From positions 69,030 through 125,458 of the forward strand of contig JACRLJ010000006.1 in the NCBI GenBank assembly GCA_016215105.1: 56,429 bases of DNA, read 5' to 3'. Within the stretch, counting starts at the first letter, position 1. Each line of letters begins with the position of its first letter. The notes beneath the pieces are model-generated. The model made no database searches and was not told where the DNA came from. It worked only from the letters and a program-made list of their open reading frames with translations. This DNA comes from Candidatus Hydrogenedentota bacterium (lineage in GTDB: Bacteria; Hydrogenedentota; Hydrogenedentia; Hydrogenedentales; SLHB01). The position numbers and the translations under genes were made by a program. Positions 18,491 through 27,054 of the stretch are shown one piece after another.

Positions 18491-19882
18491 CTAATCCGTC
18501 TCCAGGCCGTACTTTTTCAGGCGGTACCGCAAGGAACGCGGTGTGAGTCCGAGAAGGTCAGCGGCCTTCTTCTGAGAATACTTGCTGTTTCGAAGCGCCT
18601 GCTGGATGAGGTTGATCTCAATCTCGGATACGAGCGCCTCGAGGTCCAACCCGTCCTTCGGCAACTCGCTCACGTTCTTTCCAGGCGTGGACACGAAGTT
18701 CCGCACGTTGTCCGGCAGGTCCGACAATTCGATATGCTCGCCATTGCAGAGCGCGACCGCCCGCTCCAGGACGTTTTCCAGTTCGCGGACGTTGCCCGGC
18801 CATCGGAAATTGCGCAAGACCTGCTCCGCATCCGGCGCAATATCAAGCTTGCCACGCCCCAGCTTCGCCGTGTGGCTCGTGACAAAGTGCCGCGCCAGCA
18901 GCGGAATGTCATCCGCGCGATCGCGCAGCGGTGGCACCACGATGGGTATGACGTTCAGGCGGTAATACAGATCCTCGCGGAACGTGCCTTCCTGCGCCAT
19001 CTGGCTCAACTTGCGGTTCGTCGCCGAAATAATGCGCACGTTCACTTTGATTCCCGTGGTCCCGCCAACCGGGGTGACCACGCTGTTATCCAACACGCGC
19101 AGCAGTTTCACCTGCAGCGCCAGCGGCATCTCGCCGATTTCGTCCAGAAACAGAGTGCCGCCGTCAGCGACCACGAAAAGACCTTCCTTGTCCTCGATCG
19201 CGCCCGTAAACGACCCCTTCTTGTGTCCGAACAACTCGCTCTCGAGCAGATTCTCCGGCACGCCCCCGCAATTGATCGCGACAAAGGGTTTTCCCGCGCG
19301 GTCGCTAAGCTGGTGTATCCCGCGCGCGACAAGTTCCTTGCCGGTCCCGCTTTCGCCATGTATGGCCACGGTGCTCGGAAGTGACGCGACCCGGCGTATC
19401 ATTTCACGCACCGTCTCAATCGCGTTGCTGGCCCCGATGAGGTTCTCGACCTTCCCGCGCTTGGCTTGGTCGGTGCGAAGCGCCACGTTCTCGCGAAGAA
19501 GATTGCGCTGTTGAATCGCCCGGCGGATTAGAAGTTTGATCTCGTCATTCTTGAACGGCTTCATAAGGTAATCCGCCGCCCCACGCTTCATCGCCTCGAT
19601 CGCGGTCTCGACGGATCCGTGCGCCGTCATCATGATTGACGGCGTCGCCGGCGCATGCTCCTGCACCCACGTCAACAAGGTCATCCCAGCGTCCCGATCC
19701 GCGCCCATGCGGAGGTCCATCACCACCGCGTCGAACGTCTCCTTTTCGAGCGCGGCCACCGCCCCTTTCACTCCGGGCGCTGTCTGGACCTCATACCCAT
19801 CGTTTGTCAGCACGATCTCGAGCAGCTCGCGCATGCTCGCCTCGTCGTCCACCACCTGGATACGCTGTGAAAGCCCTGCCAT
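18491..19882 (-). CDS. pilR: Sigma-54 response regulator, PilR-like
   Basis: 463 residues in the NtrC-family order. The receiver domain spans 1-~120 with the phospho-acceptor Asp in AVVMDLRMG. The sigma-54 AAA+ domain has Walker A GESGTGKE and the sigma-54 contact loop GSFTGA in place of the usual GAFTGA. The Fis-type helix-turn-helix is at the C-terminus (KKAADLLGLTPRSLRYRL). It starts 2 bp after the pilS stop with GAGGAG as SD. PilR is the best-fitting name because of the pilT-pilS context; NtrC-type regulators are otherwise hard to tell apart. Its targets would be sigma-54 promoters such as that of pilA, not seen in the window. Confidence 0.85.
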   Translation of the reverse strand: MAGLSQRIQVVDDEASMRELLEIVLTNDGYEVQTAPGVKGAVAALEKETFDAVVMDLRMGADRDAGMTLLTWVQEHAPATPSIMMTAHGSVETAIEAMKRGAADYLMKPFKNDEIKLLIRRAIQQRNLLRENVALRTDQAKRGKVENLIGASNAIETVREMIRRVASLPSTVAIHGESGTGKELVARGIHQLSDRAGKPFVAINCGGVPENLLESELFGHKKGSFTGAIEDKEGLFVVADGGTLFLDEIGEMPLALQVKLLRVLDNSVVTPVGGTTGIKVNVRIISATNRKLSQMAQEGTFREDLYYRLNVIPIVVPPLRDRADDIPLLARHFVTSHTAKLGRGKLDIAPDAEQVLRNFRWPGNVRELENVLERAVALCNGEHIELSDLPDNVRNFVSTPGKNVSELPKDGLDLEALVSEIEINLIQQALRNSKYSQKKAADLLGLTPRSLRYRLKKYGLETD

Positions 19883-19884
19883 GT

Positions 19885-21525
19885 TTACTCCTCAGTGTCC
19901 GCGGCCGCGGCATCGTCCGCCGGGGACACCGGCTCATCCGGTTTCGCCGCAGGCAGCCGCACGCTGATCGAGGCGCCGCGGCCCTGACGCGACGCCACGC
20001 GGATCGCGCCGTCGTGGGCTGTAATGATGCGGAGACACACAGCCAGACCCATGCCAACGCCGCTGTCTTTCGTAGTATAGAAAGGCTCAAAGATGCGCGC
20101 AACCTTGTCCGGATCGATCCCGGGGCCCTCGTCGTCAAAGCGAATCTCGGCCGAAGCCTGGCTCGGTGTAACCGTGACCAGCAGCCCGCCGCGCGCGTCC
20201 ATCGCCTCGATCGCATTCTTGCAAATGTTCAAAAACACCTGCTTAATCTGACCGCGATCTCCTGACAACACGCACGGTAGCGGCGGACAGTCCGCCCGAA
20301 TGCTCAGAAGCGGCGCGTCATCGTACTGCGGCCGCAGCAGGTCGCACACTTCCTCGACCAACTGGCACACGTCAAAATTCTCGCGCCGCGTGCTGGGCTT
20401 CCGTGCGAAATCGAGAAAGCCCGTCACAATCTGATTGAGTTGATCGGCCTCCCGCAACGCAATGCCGACCAACCGCTCCGCCACGGGCGGCGCGCTGAGG
20501 CTGCCCCGCAACTCCTCGACCGCTCCGCGAATCGCCGCCAGCGGGTTGCGAATCTCGTGCGCCAGGCCTGTCGCCAATTCGCCTACCACAGCCAGACGAT
20601 CCTGACGCTGCAACTCCTGACGCATGCGCGCCATCTCCGTCAAATCCGTAAACGACGCGATGATCCCGTTCACATTTCCGCGTGTATCGTACATGGTGTT
20701 GGTGGTCAGCCCCAGGAGCTTTGTCTCCCCTGCGCCCACAAGGACGTGGAACTCGTAACTCGTGAAATCCCGCTTCGAGCGCAGCGCCGTAACGACCGGA
20801 CACTCGCCTCCGGAATCCACGCGGAGGACCTCTTGAACCGGGCGAGAGACCGACTCACCTTCCTTGAGGCCGAGGATACGGTCCGCCCCCTTGTTCTGGA
20901 CGATGATGACGCCCCGGTTATCGGTGATCAAGAACCCGTTGTTCATGTTGTCGAGCAATTCATGCTGGAATTGCTGCATGCGGTGAATGCGCTGGTTCCA
21001 GTAACTGCTGATGAACGCAGTGAGATAGAACGCCAACCCCTGGATGAGCACGTTGTACCACAAGCTGATCGAAGGAGGCAGCGTCGCCGCGTCGGGCGGA
21101 GAAAAGGTCTGAATTACCATGAACAGCGTCGCAAACGACGCCAACAGGAAACTCGGGCCCATGCTCAATATCAAACCCGATTCAAGTATCACGATTACGA
21201 AGAGAAAGGCCAGGAAGCTCGTCGGTCCGCCCGTAAATCCCACCGTGGCCGCGACTACGCCAAAGTCAATGAGAACCTGAGCCCAGTTCGACAGAACTTG
21301 CAGCGATCGAACCTGCCGCTGAAGAAAAAGAAGGTACCAAACCGCGCTGACAAACCCCAGGAGGTAGAATCCGAGCAGGAACCCGAGCCCCATTCGCGGC
21401 TCGAAAATAAACGCCCCCAACACCACGACCGGAAGAACCAGTATCCTGGCGACACCCACATACCACTGCCAGGACTCGGGACCCTCACTTTCGCGGCGGA
21501 TGCGCTCTAAAAGGTGAACCGTCAC
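19885..21525 (-). CDS. pilS: Membrane sensor histidine kinase, PilS-like
   Basis: 546 residues. The N-terminal ~180 residues contain about five to six transmembrane segments. A PAS domain follows (NGFLITDNRGVIIVQNKGAD), then HisKA with the phospho-His in ATGLAHEIRNPLAAIRG and a HATPase domain ending in DSGVGMGLAV. The topology matches PilS. The GTG start overlaps the pilT stop (GTGA), so translation is coupled, and pilR follows directly. It is the predicted partner kinase of PilR, controlling pilus gene expression. Confidence 0.85.
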   Translation of the reverse strand: MTVHLLERIRRESEGPESWQWYVGVARILVLPVVVLGAFIFEPRMGLGFLLGFYLLGFVSAVWYLLFLQRQVRSLQVLSNWAQVLIDFGVVAATVGFTGGPTSFLAFLFVIVILESGLILSMGPSFLLASFATLFMVIQTFSPPDAATLPPSISLWYNVLIQGLAFYLTAFISSYWNQRIHRMQQFQHELLDNMNNGFLITDNRGVIIVQNKGADRILGLKEGESVSRPVQEVLRVDSGGECPVVTALRSKRDFTSYEFHVLVGAGETKLLGLTTNTMYDTRGNVNGIIASFTDLTEMARMRQELQRQDRLAVVGELATGLAHEIRNPLAAIRGAVEELRGSLSAPPVAERLVGIALREADQLNQIVTGFLDFARKPSTRRENFDVCQLVEEVCDLLRPQYDDAPLLSIRADCPPLPCVLSGDRGQIKQVFLNICKNAIEAMDARGGLLVTVTPSQASAEIRFDDEGPGIDPDKVARIFEPFYTTKDSGVGMGLAVCLRIITAHDGAIRVASRQGRGASISVRLPAAKPDEPVSPADDAAAADTEE

Positions 21526-22592
21526 TGCCCTTTTTCCATCAAGCGCCGCAGCCCTTCGGGATCGGAACTCCGCTTGAAGGCAACCTCCGTGGAAATCACC
21601 CCGCGCCGCATCAGGCGGTACAGCGACTGGTTCATCGTGATCATCCCGTCACCCGCGCCAATTTCGATCATCGAAGGAATCTGCTCGATCTTCTCCGCGC
21701 GAATCAACGACCGAATGGCCGTGTTGGGTATCATGATTTCCATGGCCATCACCCGGCCCGAGCCATCCGTGCGCGGTATCAACTGCTGCACGCACACACC
21801 CTCGAGCACAAAGGAGAGCTGCGTTCGAATTTGGTCCTGCTGCGAGGCGGGAAACACGTCCACAATACGGTTGATCGTTTGGAGCGCGTCGTTGGTGTGC
21901 AAGGTTGCAAACGCCAAGTGGCCCGTCTCCGCCACCGTTAGCGCCGCCTGAATCGTTTCCGGGTCGCGCATTTCACCGATCAGGATCACGTCCGGGTCCT
22001 GGCGCAACACGTGCCGCAACGCCGCCGCGAACGACTTCGTGTCCGCATGCACCTCGCGCTGATTTATGACCGACCGATTGTGCCGATGCAGATATTCTAT
22101 CGGGTCCTCGATCGTGATCACGTGTACATTGCGTTCCTGGTTAACGCGGTCGATGATTGCCGCCAGCGTCGTGGACTTGCCACTACCCGTCGGCCCGCAC
22201 ACGAGGATCAAGCCGGTCGGTTTTTCCGCGAACGTCGCAATCACGCGCGGCAACCCAAGCTCCTCGAAGGACTTGATCTCGAACGGGATCGCGCGGAACG
22301 CCGCCACCACCGAACCACGGTCGCGATACACGTTCAATCGAAACCGGCTCACGCCATCAATACCAAAGGACATGTCGCATTCTTTGGTGGTTTCAAACTC
22401 CGCGACCTGCTCCTCGTTCATCACGCTGTACACGACGTCCTGCGTGTCCTCCGGTTTGAACGCGTCGTACCCCGCCAGGGGCTCGAGTCCCCCGTGCAAC
22501 CGGATGATGGGCGGAGCGCCCACGACGATGTGGAGGTCGCTTGCCCCCTGGTTAATCATCTTAACCAGAAGTTCTTTGATGCTGATCGACAT
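21522..22592 (-). CDS. pilT: Type IV pilus retraction ATPase PilT
   Basis: Hexameric secretion-type ATPase that powers pilus retraction and twitching. 356 residues. Motifs: Walker A GPTGSGKST, Asp box, Walker B DVILIGEMRD, His box GHLAFATLHTN, and AIRSLIRAEK, a version of the PilT AIRNLIRE signature needed for retraction. A GGAGGGG SD stands just before the ATG. The gene lies 36 bp after pilB and is coupled to pilS. Confidence 0.95.
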   Translation of the reverse strand: MSISIKELLVKMINQGASDLHIVVGAPPIIRLHGGLEPLAGYDAFKPEDTQDVVYSVMNEEQVAEFETTKECDMSFGIDGVSRFRLNVYRDRGSVVAAFRAIPFEIKSFEELGLPRVIATFAEKPTGLILVCGPTGSGKSTTLAAIIDRVNQERNVHVITIEDPIEYLHRHNRSVINQREVHADTKSFAAALRHVLRQDPDVILIGEMRDPETIQAALTVAETGHLAFATLHTNDALQTINRIVDVFPASQQDQIRTQLSFVLEGVCVQQLIPRTDGSGRVMAMEIMIPNTAIRSLIRAEKIEQIPSMIEIGAGDGMITMNQSLYRLMRRGVISTEVAFKRSSDPEGLRRLMEKGQ

Positions 22593-22628
22593 ATCCCCTC
22601 CCGCGCGTGTTTCCAGTTCGATTTGGCG

Positions 22629-23858
22629 TTAATCGGCCGCGGTAACCCGCAGCACCTCTTCGATCGTCGTCTGCCCTTTGGCCGCCTTCGATAGCGCGTT
22701 CTGACGCAGCGTCTTCAGGCCGCATTGAATCGCCACTTCCTTGAGCTGGGTCGACGCCGCTCGATGCAGCACCAAGTCCTGCATCTCCGGATAATTGGGC
22801 ATTGCCTCGATCACCGCGAGACGTCCACGGTAGCCCGTGCCCTTGCATTTGTTGCAGCCGCGTCCGCGCACGAACGCCGGGGTCTCGCCGTCCTCGAGTC
22901 CATGGAACTGGATACGCTCCAGCACGTCGGACGGCACCCGGATCGGCTCCTTGCAGTCAACGCACACCTTGCGCAGCAGGCGCTGCGCCGCCGCCAACGC
23001 CACCGACGATTGCACCAGGAATGGCTCCAGGCCCATGTCGGTGAGCCGCGTAAATACGCTCGAGGCGTCGTTGGTGTGCAAGGTGCTCAACACCAGGTGC
23101 CCCGTGAGGGCCGCCTTCACGGCAATATCCGCCGTCTCTTCATCGCGGATTTCGCCGATCATCACGATGTCCGGGTCCTGGCGCAAGATACTGCGCAGAC
23201 CGGCCGCGAACGTCAGCCCAATCTGCGATTGCGCCTGCACCTGGTTAATCCCGTACAACTCGTATTCGACAGGATCTTCCACCGTGACGATGTTGCAGTC
23301 GATTTGGTTCAGCTTGTGCAGCGCGCTGTACAGCGTCGTTGTTTTTCCGCTGCCCGTTGGCCCGGTTACCAGAATCATCCCAAAGGGCAACGCGAGCGCA
23401 TCCTTAAACGCCTGCATGGGCTGCGGCTCAAACCCCAGCTTCTCGAGGTCCAGCGATAGATTGCTCTTGTCGAGCACGCGCATGACCACTTTCTCGCCGT
23501 AGTACGTCGGCAGGATTGACATTCGGAAGTCGATCTCCCGCCCTTTGAACCGGATGCGGAATCGCCCGTCCTGCGGAAGCCGGTGCTCCGAAATATCCAG
23601 CCCGCTCATGATCTTGAGGCGTGAAATCAGCGCGGACTGCACGCTCTTCGGCGGGCTCTTGGTCTCTTCAAGAATGCCGTCCACGCGATAGCGCACGCGA
23701 AGAACCTTCTCAAACGGCTCGATATGAAGGTCGCTGGCGCCCGCCTCCAATCCGTTAACCAGGATCAAGTTGACCAAACGGATAACCGGCGCGTCCTGGG
23801 CGTCCGCCTGGAGCGACGCGACGTCGCCAATATCCTTCTGCTCCTCGACTACTTCCAA
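22629..23858 (-). CDS. pilB: PilB/GspE assembly ATPase, distal part of split gene
   Basis: Catalytic part of the pilus extension ATPase: 409 residues with N2-domain segment RLKIMSGLDISEHRLPQDGR, Walker A GPTGSGKTTT, Walker B IVMIGEIRDEET, His box GHLVLSTLHTND and the four-Cys zinc motif (CVDC near the end, CNKC after it). The frame is open back to the TAG at 23955-23957, which separates it from the N-terminal MshEN domain; the first initiation codon after the TAG with any support is the TTG at 23858, without a good SD. The intact gene (22629-24356) would have 576 codons, normal for PilB. Probably a nonsense mutation or read-through site. Confidence 0.85.
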   Translation of the reverse strand: MEVVEEQKDIGDVASLQADAQDAPVIRLVNLILVNGLEAGASDLHIEPFEKVLRVRYRVDGILEETKSPPKSVQSALISRLKIMSGLDISEHRLPQDGRFRIRFKGREIDFRMSILPTYYGEKVVMRVLDKSNLSLDLEKLGFEPQPMQAFKDALALPFGMILVTGPTGSGKTTTLYSALHKLNQIDCNIVTVEDPVEYELYGINQVQAQSQIGLTFAAGLRSILRQDPDIVMIGEIRDEETADIAVKAALTGHLVLSTLHTNDASSVFTRLTDMGLEPFLVQSSVALAAAQRLLRKVCVDCKEPIRVPSDVLERIQFHGLEDGETPAFVRGRGCNKCKGTGYRGRLAVIEAMPNYPEMQDLVLHRAASTQLKEVAIQCGLKTLRQNALSKAAKGQTTIEEVLRVTAAD

Positions 23859-23954
23859 TCCCTGCTGCTTTTCTTCGCTGCCGATAAGCGCGTCGTACAG
23901 GGCTTCGCTCTGTTTGCCAACTCCGTAGTGCTTCTCGATGGTCGCCAGCAGTAC

Positions 23955-24356
23955 CTACTCGACCGCCACCACGGGCTCGATCTCATAGCTCGTCAGCATC
24001 CGGAGATCGTCGAGCGCCATGATGTTCAACGGGTCCGCCATCGCCAACGTCAAGACATCGCCCGTCACGGACACGGGCATCATCTGGTACTGACGCGCCA
24101 GCGACTCTGGGACCTCCTTGAGAATTTCCTTCGGAATATTGTAGTTCGCGACGCGGATATGAGGAATCCCGAGTTGCTCGCTCAGGGTAATAACCAGGTC
24201 TTCTTCGGAAAGGTAGCCCTTTTCGACCAGGATATGGGCCAAGCTCTGTCCCGTGGACCGTTGCAGCGCGAGGCATTCCCGGAGCTGCGGCTCCGAGACG
24301 AGCTGTTGTTCAAGCAGCACGTCCCCGAGGCGGCGTTTGGCTGTTTTTGGCGGCAA
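23955..24356 (-). CDS. pilB: PilB N-terminal MshEN domain, ends at in-frame TAG
   Basis: 133 residues. TTG start at 24356, fixed by a GGAGGG SD 7 nt upstream and an in-frame TGA immediately before it. It holds one MshEN (GspE N-terminal) domain with two tandem motif copies: RRLGDVLLEQQLVSEPQL, then LAHILVEKGYLSEEDLV. In MshE-type ATPases this domain binds cyclic di-GMP. The product stops at PVVAVE-TAG; the same frame then continues VLLATIEKHYG into the PilB core, just where family members read through. A free MshEN domain might act alone, but loss by mutation is simpler. Confidence 0.8.
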   Translation of the reverse strand: MPPKTAKRRLGDVLLEQQLVSEPQLRECLALQRSTGQSLAHILVEKGYLSEEDLVITLSEQLGIPHIRVANYNIPKEILKEVPESLARQYQMMPVSVTGDVLTLAMADPLNIMALDDLRMLTSYEIEPVVAVE

Positions 24357-24442
24357 TCAACTACCCTCCGTTCTCAAGATCCCGAACCGGAGTATCCGGA
24401 CGTGGTGTACAAAAACTGATCTTCCCGGACAATATCCCCATC

Positions 24443-26725
24443 TTAGGCCACCTCGCTGAGTCCGAGGTGACTGAGGATCTCGGTCGCCATATCACATGTC
24501 ACTTCCTGTCCGACTAAGCTCGCAAACGCGGCGACCTTGCGCAGCGAGCCCGACATCTTTCGGATGTCATTGGGCACGCGTGTCGCGATGAGCGACAAAA
24601 CCTCTTCGGGCACCTTCACCTTGCTGTCCTTGGCTTGGCGCCGCAATATCGCCATCCGCGTCTCCCACTCCGGGGGCCGCAAGCTGGCGACAATCCCGCC
24701 CGCGAACCGTGAGACCAGTCGCTTTTCCAACTGTCCCAACTGATCGGGCGGTTTGTCTCCTGCAATGATAATCTGGCGGCCCTCCTGATGCAACGCATTA
24801 AAGATGTGAAAGAATTCCTCCTGCGCCTCGACTCGACCGCCCATAAACTGGATATCATCGAGTATCAGAACGTCCCAATGGCAGTAATTCTCCCGGAATG
24901 CCCCCAGCGCATGCTCCTGTATCGCGTCGCCCAGCGCGCTCGCAAAGCGGCTCGACGAGACGTAGCCCACGCGCCGGTTCGGTTCCACATTGAGTATGTG
25001 GTTGCCAATGGCGTTGATCAGATGCGTCTTGCCTATCCCTACGTCGCCATAAAGAAAAAACGGATTGTACTCGCTGCCCGGTTTCTCGGCCACGGCCTTG
25101 CCCATCGCCACCGTGAACGAGTTGGCCTTGCTGACGATGTACCCCTCGAAGGTGTAGCCCTCTAAGGGTTGTTCCGACGCGAGCGCCGCGTGCATACGGT
25201 CGTCCTCGGGCGCGTACGCCACCGGACTTTCCAGCGCCGCGAGCGCGTCCCGCTCCGCCTTGTTGAGCGGCGTGACGGTCGCATGCTTGCGCCGGCGCTC
25301 GTCTTCAAGCTTCCCCCGTTGTTGCGCGCTTTCCAGCGCCGCCGTCTCTACCGACTTGGCTGCTTGCGAAGCCGCGTTCACGACCTCGTGCAGACGGGCC
25401 TCCTGGGTCGCCAAGGCTTCCCGCGCCTGCTCCAGCGCCGCAATCTCCGCTTCCGCGGATCGAGACACCGGCGTCGCGGACGCCTTGTGAATGCGCTCAT
25501 CCATAAGCGAAACAACGTCGTGCATCGCGGCGCGTACACTCTCGCCGACCGCCGCCGCCAGATCCTCGACCGAGGGACCGGCGTGCGCCGCGCCACCCGA
25601 AGCGTTCGAGCGAACCCCGCCAATACTCGCCGAAGCTTCCTGAATCGCGCTCTTCATCGCCGCCGCAAGTTCCTCGGCGGACAGCCCCGCCGCCGCCGCG
25701 GGCGCGGAGGACTGAATGCGCTCGTCGAGCAAGCCAATCATCTCGTGCATGGCTTCGCGGACGCTCTCGCCGACAGCCGCAGCCAACATTTCCGCCGATG
25801 GACCCGATGACGCCGCCTGCGCAGGCATGGCGCTGCGAACGGCATCCACCATGACCGTCATCGCTTCGTTCACGGCTTCGCGCGCCGATTCGCGCGCCGC
25901 CGCCGCTATGTCATCAGACGAAACGTGCGATTCGGATGGCGCGGATGGCGCCGCGGGAGCCGCCGTGCGCCCCGGTTCCTGTGGGCGCGACGAGGGAGCC
26001 GGCGCTACGGCAGGGCGCTCGACCGCCGGCGCTTTTCCCGCCGCGGATTCCGCCGGTTTCGGCGCCTGCGTTTTGGGGCGTTCCGTCAGACCAAAGCTGC
26101 TCGCGGTCTCTTCACCGCGGTCCACGTGCTTCTCGAGAACGCGCCGGGCAACCGTCTCATAGTGGTACCAGTCGCAAAGAATGGGCTTGATTTTCAGTTC
26201 CGGGCACGCCGTCCGCACCGCTTCGAGCGCGTCCGAGTCCAGCGGGTCAACCATCGCAACCGTCAGGATCTTCCCCAGACGATCAATAGGCAAGAGGTTG
26301 TGCTTGAGGCAAGTCTCTTTGGATATGTACTTGAACAACTCCTCATTGAACTGATAGTCGAGAAGACTCAAGTGCGGTATCTTGCACTGTTTTACCAGAA
26401 ACGAAATCAGCGTCTCGCGATGAATAAACTTGAGATCAACAAGCATCTGACCAAGAAAACCACCCTCGCGCTCCTTCTTCGCCAACGCCTCATCGAGCTG
26501 CGCCTGGGTAATCACGCCCTCTTGTACGAGGATCGATCCCAGTTGGTGGCGAGGATGCTCGAGTTCGCCACCATCGGCCGTGAGGTCGCTCGCGGATTGC
26601 GGATTCGATGCGCGAGATGGCGCCGCGGCAGCCGGTTTCGAGCCGGATGGAGACGGCGCGGCCGAAGACGCTGCGAACTTATCAGCGTCGCCCTTTGCCC
26701 CTGAATCCTTGCGCCAACTCAACAT
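24443..26725 (-). CDS. MshEN domain fused to DnaA-like AAA+ ATPase
   Basis: 760 residues from the ATG at 26725 (GAGG 9 nt upstream; a GTG at 26776 and an ATG at 26758 are in frame). Order: polar leader; MshEN/GspE_N domain at about 59-200 with degenerate binding motifs (HQLGSILVQEGVITQ, FLGQMLVDLKFIHRE); Pro/Ala-rich linker; four degenerate helical repeats at about 265-412 (LAAAVGESVREAMHEM type); coiled coil; a DnaA-domain-III AAA+ module with Walker A GDVGIGKTH near 560, Walker B VLILDDIQF near 618, box VII KRLVSRFAGG and sensor-2 VPNDIRKMSG. It ends just after the AAA+ lid, without the DnaA DNA-binding domain IV. It leads the pilB-pilT-pilS-pilR operon. A role in pilus regulation or localisation is inferred; it is not the replication initiator. 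Confidence 0.85.
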   Translation of the reverse strand: MLSWRKDSGAKGDADKFAASSAAPSPSGSKPAAAAPSRASNPQSASDLTADGGELEHPRHQLGSILVQEGVITQAQLDEALAKKEREGGFLGQMLVDLKFIHRETLISFLVKQCKIPHLSLLDYQFNEELFKYISKETCLKHNLLPIDRLGKILTVAMVDPLDSDALEAVRTACPELKIKPILCDWYHYETVARRVLEKHVDRGEETASSFGLTERPKTQAPKPAESAAGKAPAVERPAVAPAPSSRPQEPGRTAAPAAPSAPSESHVSSDDIAAAARESAREAVNEAMTVMVDAVRSAMPAQAASSGPSAEMLAAAVGESVREAMHEMIGLLDERIQSSAPAAAAGLSAEELAAAMKSAIQEASASIGGVRSNASGGAAHAGPSVEDLAAAVGESVRAAMHDVVSLMDERIHKASATPVSRSAEAEIAALEQAREALATQEARLHEVVNAASQAAKSVETAALESAQQRGKLEDERRRKHATVTPLNKAERDALAALESPVAYAPEDDRMHAALASEQPLEGYTFEGYIVSKANSFTVAMGKAVAEKPGSEYNPFFLYGDVGIGKTHLINAIGNHILNVEPNRRVGYVSSSRFASALGDAIQEHALGAFRENYCHWDVLILDDIQFMGGRVEAQEEFFHIFNALHQEGRQIIIAGDKPPDQLGQLEKRLVSRFAGGIVASLRPPEWETRMAILRRQAKDSKVKVPEEVLSLIATRVPNDIRKMSGSLRKVAAFASLVGQEVTCDMATEILSHLGLSEVA

Positions 26726-26792
26726 AATACCGGACCTCGGGTGTAGTTTCTTGTGCATGCGCCGATGATCGGGCACACCTCTCCATTCGAGT

Positions 26793-26822
26793 ATTTTACC
26801 ACAAAGCAGCCAATTGCGTCAA
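26793..26822 (-). promoter_or_regulatory. Sigma-70 promoter of the pil operon
   Basis: On the minus strand TTGACG (26817-26822) and TAAAAT (26793-26798) are separated by 18 bp, followed by a start region near 26786. This is one of the best promoter matches in the window. Transcription would begin about 60 nt before the ATG at 26725, which favours that start over the GTG at 26776. Confidence 0.6.
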
Positions 26823-27027
26823 GTAATTTCCCTGTGTAACTCATGTAATACCAATAATTTGGGTACCCATGATCGCCGGTCAGGCTCGGAACTCCATGGA
26901 AGCGTAGAATAAATGACGTATCAAGTGACACCTCAATGCCCAACGGTGTCCTGGGGATACTTTCGAGAGCCGGTGTTGTAGTTCGCCAACACCACGCGCA
27001 ATGGTGGATGTTGCGCGCAACGGTCAT

Positions 27028-27033
27028 TATAAT
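27028..27033 (+). promoter_or_regulatory. -10 element before the epimerase gene
   Basis: Perfect TATAAT 22 bp upstream of the epimerase ATG; the SD GGGAGGA lies between. The -35 position (27005-27010, TGGATG) is poor. The 278-bp gap upstream (26777-27054) is otherwise a divergent promoter region shared with the pil operon, and no gene is seen in it. Confidence 0.45.
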
Positions 27034-27054
27034 CGCGCTCCGGGAGGAAGACGA

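Noticed and set aside
11583-24356. Genome-wide reassignment of TAG to an amino acid
   Set aside because: TAG terminates about 16 genes exactly at family-typical C-termini (kup, pilR, nuoF, nuoI, nuoM, menD and others), so it is a normal stop here.
24443-26725. Chromosomal replication initiator dnaA / origin
   Set aside because: No DnaA domain IV, no cluster of DnaA boxes found by eye in the adjacent gap, and pilus-gene context.
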